DNA of 8,577 bases, taken from a bacterium. Lineage in GTDB: Bacteria > Cyanobacteriota > Vampirovibrionia > Obscuribacterales > Obscuribacteraceae. Position numbers and translations under genes: made by a program. Below the pieces are notes generated by a model. The model ran no database searches. It was not told the origin of the DNA and saw only the letters and a list, made by a program, of their open reading frames with translations. Below are positions 1-5,449 of this stretch, one piece after another; position 1 is the first letter of the stretch, and each line of letters begins with the position of its first letter. The stretch spans positions 1 to 8,577 of the forward strand of contig JAUIJG010000218.1 in assembly GCA_030431355.1 (NCBI GenBank). The letters run 5' to 3'.

Positions 1-174
1 GAAGGGTTAAAGTCTGGCCAAACTATCCGGCTTCGGCGTCAAGGCGGCGAAGCCTTCAGCGAAACCGGTCTGCCCGGAGATCTTTACCTCACTTTGCAAG
101 TCTTCGAAGCAGAGCGCCCTGCTAAGCCGGCGCCTCAGGTCAGCACTTCTAAGATCGCCTGCCTGCCCGCATAG
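1..174 (+). CDS. DnaJ/CbpA-type J-protein, C-terminal fragment (5' end outside window)
   Basis: Plus frame 1 is open from the window edge to a TAG at 172-174 and encodes 57 residues. Residues 2-11 read GLKSGQTIRL, followed by the RRQGG stretch (13-16 plus flank) and PGDLYLTLQV at 25-34. This is the characteristic end of the second C-terminal beta-domain of DnaJ/CbpA co-chaperones (SGQ-x-(I/L)RL-(K/R)-(G/R)-x-G ... GDLY-hydrophobic). Such proteins bind unfolded clients and deliver them to DnaK in the cytoplasm. The J-domain and first C-terminal domain would lie to the left, outside the window. After F35 the family match stops: the last 22 residues (EAERPAKPAPQ onward) are low-complexity and unlike the usual DnaJ/CbpA tail. 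The reading lies entirely antisense to the last part of the YbhF-like ATPase gene. I am fairly sure of the domain; whether the gene is intact cannot be judged from the fragment. Confidence 0.68.
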   Translation, partial: EGLKSGQTIRLRRQGGEAFSETGLPGDLYLTLQVFEAERPAKPAPQVSTSKIACLPA

Positions 175-1353
175 AGACATCTCGCCTGCCGTGCTGGATA
201 AAAGTCCGCATAGCATCTTTATTGTCGTGGTCTTCCCTGCACCATTGGCACCAAGCAGGCCAAAGATCTCGCCGGTCTTCACCGAAAGAGAGACATCGTT
301 AACGGCCCAGAAGTCGCCGAAGCGCCGGGAGAGATGGCTGGCGTCAATCGCTTTTGCCCCCGGAGCCATTCTCTGCCTACCGCTGAAGGTAAACAGACCT
401 TCATCCTCCTGGGAAAGTTCACGTCTGAGCTCATGGACAAATACGTTCTCCAGAGTAGGGCTCTCCAGGGTGGTATCAAATTTAATATTATTTGAGCTGC
501 AAACCTCTTCAAGAGTTCTAAGCACCACGTCGGAATCTTTAGCAAGCAGATCCAAACGATCACCGAATCTTTGAATATCGTCTATCTCGGGAACCTGCTC
601 CAGAAGATCATGCAGCTTCTCAAGATCATCAGTACGGGTCTCCAACCTCTTGAGACCAAGCTCTTCTTTCAGCGTTTCAGGAGATCCCATAGCCTCAATC
701 TTCCCTTCATAAACAAGAGCGATTCGATTGCAGCGCTCGGCTTCATCAAGGTAGGGTGTGGCGACCACCACGGTAACGCCCTCCTGGGCGATTCTGGCAA
801 GAATATCCCATAGCTCCCGGCGCGACACGGGATCCACTCCGGTGGTGGGCTCGTCAAGAAGCAGAAGCTTCGGTCTCGATACCAGAGCGCAACACAAAGC
901 TAGTTTCTGTTTCATCCCTCCGGACAACTGACCTGCCAGGCGGCTGCTGAATCTATCCAGGTTCATCAACTGGGTCAGCTCTTTCTTTCTTTGAGAAAGT
1001 TGGGCTCCGGGAACTTTCTTCAGGGCACCGGAATAATTGATATTTTCGTCGATGCTAAGGTCAAGATAGAGTGAGAAAGCCTGGGTCAGATATCCTATAT
1101 CAGCCTTGACTTGACCCTCACGTGGATCCTGACCAAGCACCGATATGGATCCCTCGTCCACACCTGTAACCCCTCCTAGAATATGAAAGAGACTGGTTTT
1201 ACCGGCACCATCGGGACCGATGAATCCGAAAATATCACCTTTTTCAATCCTGAAATCAAGATGATCCACGGCAGTCAAACTTCCATAACGCTTTGTCAGA
1301 GCGCTTGCACAAACGAGGGACTGGGAAGCTGAATCAAAGTCAGTCGGCTTCAC
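7..1353 (-). CDS. YbhF-like tandem ABC ATPase, truncated in the second nucleotide-binding domain
   Basis: This is a cytoplasmic ATPase subunit of a predicted MFP-linked ABC-2 type exporter. NBD1 (about residues 15-235) is complete in outline: Walker A GPDGAGKTS 46-54, Q-loop Gln91 in YLTQAFSLY, signature LSGGMKQ 143-149, Walker B LLLLDEP 163-169. The H-loop histidine is replaced (TPYLDEAE, Pro200). A linker (236-334) leads to NBD2 with Walker A GANGAGKTT 368-376, which loses family resemblance near residue 410. Signature, Walker B and H-loop of NBD2 are absent, so the protein is 448 residues against about 580 for YbhF (from memory). The last ~38 residues are antisense to DnaJ-like coding sequence, and no other minus-strand frame continues NBD2, so a simple frameshift does not explain the loss. 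The GTG start at 1353 forms a GTGA overlap with the adaptor stop, indicating translational coupling. Probably a 3'-truncated gene; NBD1 may still be made. Confidence 0.85.
   Translation of the reverse strand: MKPTDFDSASQSLVCASALTKRYGSLTAVDHLDFRIEKGDIFGFIGPDGAGKTSLFHILGGVTGVDEGSISVLGQDPREGQVKADIGYLTQAFSLYLDLSIDENINYSGALKKVPGAQLSQRKKELTQLMNLDRFSSRLAGQLSGGMKQKLALCCALVSRPKLLLLDEPTTGVDPVSRRELWDILARIAQEGVTVVVATPYLDEAERCNRIALVYEGKIEAMGSPETLKEELGLKRLETRTDDLEKLHDLLEQVPEIDDIQRFGDRLDLLAKDSDVVLRTLEEVCSSNNIKFDTTLESPTLENVFVHELRRELSQEDEGLFTFSGRQRMAPGAKAIDASHLSRRFGDFWAVNDVSLSVKTGEIFGLLGANGAGKTTTIKMLCGLLSSTAGEMSLCGQAGDLRSADLRRRLSRALCFEDLQSEVKISGQTGFAEGFAALTPKPDSLARL
105..126. other. Probable rearrangement junction between ybhF-like and dnaJ-like genes
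   Basis: Minus-strand similarity to the second NBD of YbhF-type ATPases persists to about the Leu410 codon (126-124). Plus-strand similarity to the DnaJ C-terminal domain persists to about Phe35 (103-105). The two homologies meet here tail to tail without overlapping, and both genes appear to lack their natural 3' ends. I infer a deletion, inversion or assembly join in this interval. No terminal repeats, target duplication or transposase are visible beside it. The exact breakpoint cannot be fixed by reading alone. Confidence 0.5.
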
Positions 1354-2624
1354 TTGGATTCACCCTTATTTCCGAGAGGTCCAAGAATAATGTAGGCGTC
1401 TGCGGGCATTCCCGGTTTAGCAAATCTGCCGGGAGACTTCACTCCAATTTTTATTCCGAAAACCTGCTTAACCCGATCTTCTTTAAAATAGATATTTTGA
1501 GGAGTAAATGAAGCAACCGGATCTATCTCAATCACCTCGCCTTCAAAACTTTTGTCAGGAAAAGAATCCAAGAATATTTTTGCTGTATCCCCCACCCGGA
1601 TCATTCCAATCTGGGCCTCGGGGACGAACCCTCTGAGATAGACTTTATCCAGATCAATCAAGGCAAGAAGCCGAGCTCCGACACCAACTACGGTGCCCGG
1701 CTCAACCGGTCTGGCTGTCACTATGCCATCGATGGGACTGACCAAATTCAAGTAATCTATGTTAGCTTTGATCTCTTCTTCTCTGGCTATGGATGCTTCC
1801 ACCTCATGCCTGGCATTCTCAAGCTGATGCCTCGCCTGGACAAACTGCCTTTTGAGCACGTTCACCTCGGTGACCCTGATATCAGGATTAAAACGGTCAG
1901 CCCGAGCCTGGTTCAAAAGAGCCTTCGCGGCAATCAACTTCTTCTTTGACGCGTTTAGAAAGGCCTTCTGGCTCGCGACAACAGCGCTTGCCGAATCGAA
2001 ATTTTTCAAGGCTTCATCATACTCATCCCTGGTTACAGCACCCGGCTTCAACAACTTTTCAAAACGCTCTTTGCGTTTTCCGGCCAACTCAAGATTTGCT
2101 TCCGCTTCGCGAAGGCGAGCCTCTGCCTGGGTCAATTCCGCCTGGGCCTGGGCTTCGCTTGCCACGTTTTGATCTATACGTGCTTTAACTTCTTCGGTGG
2201 AGCGATTAAGTTGCAGTTTGCCTTGCTCTATCTGTGAGCTGACAATATCCAGGGACTCCTGACGCTGCCTCTCCACGGACCGGGCCGCTTCTGTTCTCGA
2301 TTGGGCTGCTCTCAGCTGAGCCTGTATGTCGGAATCTTCTATCTCGGCAACCAGCTCTCCTTTTTTGACTTGATTTCCTTCGCGAAAGTAGACTGCTTTT
2401 ACCTTCCCGCCGACTTTGGCACCAATATCGGTTTCATATCCTTCAATACGTCCGCTCACCATAAGCTTTCCGTCGTCCACTTTCTCCCCTCTAAGGAAGA
2501 AGAACCAAACAGAGCCGACAATGGCCGCAAGAGCAATCATGATTATGACAACTATTGGAAAACGCTTACCGGAAGATGCTTCCTGAGCAGGTTTTGATTC
2601 TACTTTTTCCTGGGACACCGACAT
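1350..2624 (-). CDS. HlyD/YbhG-like periplasmic adaptor (membrane fusion protein)
   Basis: This 424-residue inner-membrane-anchored adaptor should link an ABC exporter to the outer membrane. A short cytoplasmic N-terminus precedes one membrane helix (about 22-44, FPIVVIIMIALAAIVGSVWF). Next are the first half of a biotinyl-lipoyl-like domain (about 55-100, with GKVKAVYFREGNQVKKGE), a long charged, Ala/Glu/Gln-rich coiled-coil hairpin (about 100-290), the second lipoyl half with SPIDGIVTARPVEPG (296-310), and a beta-barrel domain (about 326-400). The usual family architecture is complete. I chose ATG 2624, 10 nt after the TetR stop; an in-frame ATG at 2678 would add 18 basic residues encoded inside the TetR gene and is less likely. 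No strong Shine-Dalgarno is visible, only ATAGGT upstream. It lies between a TetR gene and a tandem ABC ATPase, as ybhG does in E. coli. The substrate is unknown; small toxic molecules are the usual inference. Confidence 0.9.
   Translation of the reverse strand: MSVSQEKVESKPAQEASSGKRFPIVVIIMIALAAIVGSVWFFFLRGEKVDDGKLMVSGRIEGYETDIGAKVGGKVKAVYFREGNQVKKGELVAEIEDSDIQAQLRAAQSRTEAARSVERQRQESLDIVSSQIEQGKLQLNRSTEEVKARIDQNVASEAQAQAELTQAEARLREAEANLELAGKRKERFEKLLKPGAVTRDEYDEALKNFDSASAVVASQKAFLNASKKKLIAAKALLNQARADRFNPDIRVTEVNVLKRQFVQARHQLENARHEVEASIAREEEIKANIDYLNLVSPIDGIVTARPVEPGTVVGVGARLLALIDLDKVYLRGFVPEAQIGMIRVGDTAKIFLDSFPDKSFEGEVIEIDPVASFTPQNIYFKEDRVKQVFGIKIGVKSPGRFAKPGMPADAYIILGPLGNKGESK
1361..1367 (-). 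promoter_or_regulatory. Ribosome binding site of the YbhF-like gene
   Basis: On the minus strand AAGGGTG lies 7 nt before the GTG start at 1353, inside the last codons of the adaptor gene. It supports the GTG as the true start and re-initiation through the GTGA overlap. Confidence 0.55.
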
Positions 2625-2634
2625 GGTTGAATAC

Positions 2635-3279
2635 CTATTGTTGTTTCTTCTTTTTCTTGTACTTTGCCCTGATACCATTGATTAGGATCGAGATCACTTC
2701 CTTAGCGTCTTGCTCCAACTCCGTCCGTGTTGGAATGGCGCTCTTTCCCTCCGGCTCCTTACGAATGTAAGGAGGAAGCAAGCAGGCGGTAACCAGCTCA
2801 ATATAGTGGGTGATAGATTCGTAAGAAGCCGAAGTAGAAATTTCACCGTTTTTGGCTGCTTTCTTAATCAGGGCTTTGAGCCTGGAATGCTTGAATTCGT
2901 AATGATGAGAGAACTCTTTTCTCATTTTGTTGTGGGTGAGCATCATCACTTCGGGAGTGTGAATATTGGATGTGGCGGTATCATATATACGCAAACAGAT
3001 TCCGTACATCATCTCCCCCAACGCATCTAAGTAAGGTGGAGAAGCAGTCTCCACGCACTCATCCAGATAGTGGTGCATCTGATTGGCAAACTGGTCTATT
3101 ATGCCGATCAAAATATCTTCTTTGGTTTTAAACTCTAAATAGACCGAGCCTTTTCCTATACCCGTGTGGCGAGCGATATCATCCACCGTGGTCTTCTCAA
3201 AGCCATAACGACCGAAAAGCTCCCTGGCACCGTCTATGATCACCTGTCTTCTATCTATTGCTGTCTTCTTTCGAGCCAT
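2635..3279 (-). CDS. TetR/AcrR-family transcriptional regulator (CecR-like position)
   Basis: This 214-residue DNA-binding repressor is probably local. The N-terminal TetR helix-turn-helix spans about residues 10-57: RRQVIIDGARELF, then YGFEKTTVDDIARHTGIGKGSVYLEFKTKEDIL, which matches the family signature closely. The C-terminal region (about 60-200) is the variable helical ligand-binding and dimerisation domain and shows no identifiable ligand motif. The protein ends in an unusually basic tail, KYKKKKKQQ, encoded by an A-rich run just before the adaptor start. It is the first gene of a three-gene minus-strand operon with adaptor and ABC ATPase, the same order as E. coli cecR-ybhGF, so autoregulation of the exporter is the simplest model. 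A perfect inverted repeat in its promoter is the candidate operator. The start ATG at 3279 has only a weak AGG nearby. Confidence 0.92.
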   Translation of the reverse strand: MARKKTAIDRRQVIIDGARELFGRYGFEKTTVDDIARHTGIGKGSVYLEFKTKEDILIGIIDQFANQMHHYLDECVETASPPYLDALGEMMYGICLRIYDTATSNIHTPEVMMLTHNKMRKEFSHHYEFKHSRLKALIKKAAKNGEISTSASYESITHYIELVTACLLPPYIRKEPEGKSAIPTRTELEQDAKEVISILINGIRAKYKKKKKQQ

Positions 3280-3288
3280 CGCCTATTT

Positions 3289-3321
3289 ATTTTTGACCAA
3301 TTTTCTATTTCGGTCAAAAAT
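3289..3321. promoter_or_regulatory. Candidate TetR operator: 10-bp perfect inverted repeat
   Basis: The arms are ATTTTTGACC (3289-3298) and GGTCAAAAAT (3312-3321), exact reverse complements separated by 13 bp. The repeat lies 10 bp before the TetR start codon and overlaps the -10 element and inferred transcription start of that promoter, where a repressor would block transcription. Arm centres are 23 bp apart, about two helical turns. Binding by the adjacent TetR protein is inference from position. Confidence 0.6.
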
Positions 3322-3325
3322 TATA
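3320..3325 (-). promoter_or_regulatory. Predicted -10 element of the tetR-hlyD-ABC operon promoter
   Basis: The minus strand carries a consensus TATAAT here. The matching -35 is poor (TTTATT or TTTTAT at 16-17 bp), which suits a regulated promoter. Initiation would fall near 3313, giving a leader of about 34 nt. Confidence 0.5.
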
Positions 3326-3357
3326 CAACAGAACCATGAACAATAAAACCTGACAAC

Positions 3358-3385
3358 AAAAAAAAGCGCCGATACCCACCGGCGC
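3358..3385 (-). terminator. Rho-independent terminator of the MsbA-like ABC exporter gene
   Basis: On the minus strand GCGCCG (3385-3380), an 8-nt loop and CGGCGC (3371-3366) form a 6-bp all-GC stem, followed at once by eight T residues (3365-3358). It lies 66 nt after the exporter stop and just upstream of the tetR promoter, so it separates the exporter transcript from the tetR operon. Confidence 0.85.
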
Positions 3386-3451
3386 CTAATAACAGGCAAT
3401 ACATCCCTTTACAAAACAGGGACGAAGTAATCTACCTATATATAAACTCAA

Positions 3452-5290
3452 TCAGATTCGATGAAACTGCTGTTCATAGAGATCTGAGTAAAGCCCCTTT
3501 TTAGCCAGAAGCTCTTCATGGGTTCCGGACTCAACTATTCGACCATTGTCCAGGACATAGATGACATCAGCATTTAAAATAGTGGACAAACGATGGGCTA
3601 TGACCAGAGAGGTTCGGTCCTTCATCAATGGAACCAGGGCAGCCTGAATCAGGGTTTCATTTTGCGAATCCAGGGAGCTGGTAGCTTCATCCAGAACAAG
3701 TATTTCAGGGTCTTTCAATAGCACCCGCGCGATGGCCAGGCGCTGGCGCTCCCCGCCACTCAACTTGTGACCCCTCTCACCGACCACAGTGTCATATCCT
3801 GAATCGAGACCACTGATCATATCGTGAATATTTGCAGCCCTGGCAGCGGCAAATACCTCCTCATCGGTGGCATCTTCCCTGGCGTATCTCAAATTGTGCA
3901 TCACAGTGTCATGGAAAAGATAGGTCTCCTGGGTAACAATGCCTATATGTGAGCGCAAATCGGAGAGCGGTATCTCTTGTATGTTCCTATCATCTATATG
4001 GATCTCTCCAGCTGAAGCTTCGTAGAATCGGGGGAGCAGCATACTGATTGTGGTCTTGCCTGCCCCGGAAGGACCGACAAAAGCCGCCATCTGACCCGGC
4101 TTGACACTAAAGCTGATCTCACTAAGAGCCAACTCCCTATCCGGGTAAGCAAAAGAGACCCGGTCAAATTTCACTTTGCCTTTTATAGAACTCAGAGATT
4201 CTTTGTTTTGCGACTCAGCGGCACCCGAAGTGTCGCCGGTCGACAAATTGACCGCTTCGGTATCCATGTCCAGGTAGTCGAAGATTCGCTCAAATACGGC
4301 AAGCGCGCTGATAATTTGATTCTGCACACCGGCAAGAGTGGCAGCCGGTGCATAGAGCCTGGCAAGCAATGAGATAAAAGAGACCACAATTCCGATAGTC
4401 AGTCCTTTGTATATACAAAGCCATCCGCCATAGAGCCATACACAGGAAGGTCCTACTATCACCATGGCGGCAATAAGAGCCATGAACCAGCGACCGACCA
4501 TGGCAAGCTTGATCTCTGTCTGCATCAAATCCGAGCTGAGCTTATAAAAGCGCGCTCTCTCATAGCCCTCTTTCACAAAGGACTTCAACAAAAGAATTCC
4601 GGAGACAGAAAGGGTCTCTTGCTCGATTGCATGGATCTCATCTCTCTTCTGCCGAGTTAATGTTCTTGCCCTGAACAAGGTCCTGCCCACAGGCCACATG
4701 GGCATCACCATCAGGGGAAGCAATAAAATGGAGAGAATCGCCAACCTCCAATCCAAGACGAAAATAGCCACAAGGGTGGTAGCCATCACCGTAAGGTTGG
4801 TGATAATCGAGACAAGGGTCCCCGAAACCAGCCCGTTTATGCTGTCCACATCGTTGGAAACCCGATTCATGATCTCACCGGTTTTGGTGCTGGTGAAAAA
4901 TTCTAGCGGCATCCTATGCATGTGAGAGAGCATCTCCACTCTCATATCACGCATAATACCCTCTCCTACCGAGGCGTTCAGATAACCTTGATAAACGCCG
5001 ATCAAAGAAGATGATATCGCCCCTGCCACCATAATACCCACAAGCAGAATCACCTGCTCGAAGTCTTTTCCAGGAATCGCCTTGTCAATCAACCAGACAC
5101 TCAATAAGGGAGGCAAGAGCCCAAGAACGGAGACAAAGACCACACAAACCAGAACCTGAAGCTCTTCTCTCCAGTATGGTAAAAACAATCTACCGATCCG
5201 TCTCCACTCCACCGGCTTAGCCATCTCTGGCTTGTCTGGGTCAAACATCTTCGACCACATCAAATGTACCGGTGCTCTACCACTGAACAT
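3452..5290 (-). CDS. ABC exporter, fused permease and ATPase (MsbA/MdlB/LmrA-type half-transporter)
   Basis: This 612-residue inner-membrane half-transporter should work as a dimer exporting lipids, drugs or peptides. The N-terminal type I ABC exporter membrane domain has about six helices (roughly 44-67, 80-100, 158-180, 182-200, 262-284, 294-314). The C-terminal ATPase (about 372-606) has all motifs: A-loop Tyr382, Walker A GPSGAGKT 406-413, Q-loop Gln454, signature LSGGERQ 510-516, Walker B ILVLDE 530-535, D-loop SSLD 538-541 and H-loop His566 in AHRLST. Length is normal, and no peptidase or substrate-specific extra domain is seen. A Ser/Glu-rich linker (about 344-370) joins the halves. 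The start is uncertain: ATG 5290 has a weak AAGAGA 8 nt upstream, and in-frame ATGs follow at 5260, 5248 and 5224. It has its own terminator and is transcribed in the same direction as, but separately from, the tetR operon. Family naming is firm; the substrate cannot be read. Confidence 0.93.
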   Translation of the reverse strand: MFSGRAPVHLMWSKMFDPDKPEMAKPVEWRRIGRLFLPYWREELQVLVCVVFVSVLGLLPPLLSVWLIDKAIPGKDFEQVILLVGIMVAGAISSSLIGVYQGYLNASVGEGIMRDMRVEMLSHMHRMPLEFFTSTKTGEIMNRVSNDVDSINGLVSGTLVSIITNLTVMATTLVAIFVLDWRLAILSILLLPLMVMPMWPVGRTLFRARTLTRQKRDEIHAIEQETLSVSGILLLKSFVKEGYERARFYKLSSDLMQTEIKLAMVGRWFMALIAAMVIVGPSCVWLYGGWLCIYKGLTIGIVVSFISLLARLYAPAATLAGVQNQIISALAVFERIFDYLDMDTEAVNLSTGDTSGAAESQNKESLSSIKGKVKFDRVSFAYPDRELALSEISFSVKPGQMAAFVGPSGAGKTTISMLLPRFYEASAGEIHIDDRNIQEIPLSDLRSHIGIVTQETYLFHDTVMHNLRYAREDATDEEVFAAARAANIHDMISGLDSGYDTVVGERGHKLSGGERQRLAIARVLLKDPEILVLDEATSSLDSQNETLIQAALVPLMKDRTSLVIAHRLSTILNADVIYVLDNGRIVESGTHEELLAKKGLYSDLYEQQFHRI

Positions 5291-5449
5291 GCAATATATC
5301 TCTTACGCCAACGTTACGCTTTCGGGAGCCAATTTACTATTGTATCGACAAATGACACCCCGGACCTGAGACCAGCCATTAAAACCACGTTGTAATGAGG
5401 CAAGTTCGCCCCAGTATAAGACTCCGTGGCGATGATAAAATATCTCCCT
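5291..5449. promoter_or_regulatory. Divergent intergenic region between the ABC exporter and the TPR gene
   Basis: About 160 bp must hold promoters for both directions. On the plus strand TTGTAA (5390-5395) and TATAAG (5415-5420) make a weak candidate promoter with a long 19-bp spacer; it would start transcription near 5427. On the minus strand TACAAT near 5340-5345 is a possible -10 without a good -35. The exporter leader contains TTACGC twice (5303-5308 and 5314-5319), 11 bp apart. None of these is strong. Confidence 0.35.

Noticed and set aside
1..180. A simple frameshift as the cause of the short second NBD
   Set aside because: I read all three minus-strand frames from 180 to 1. None continues the expected Q-loop region after LRRRL, and the other two hit stops quickly, while the plus strand gives a DnaJ-like reading.
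2622..2678. Upstream ATG at 2678 as the adaptor start
   Set aside because: The added 18 residues are encoded within the TetR gene, are basic and low-complexity, and precede a normal cytoplasmic N-terminus starting at ATG 2624.
3293..3321. Plus-strand promoter from the TTGACC in the inverted repeat
   Set aside because: A 17-bp spacing gives only AAAAAT as a -10, and no plus-strand gene follows before the opposing exporter gene.
3404..3422. TCCCT...AGGGA hairpin downstream of the exporter stop
   Set aside because: A five-base stem with a nine-base loop and no T-run; the GC stem at 3366-3385 is a far better terminator.
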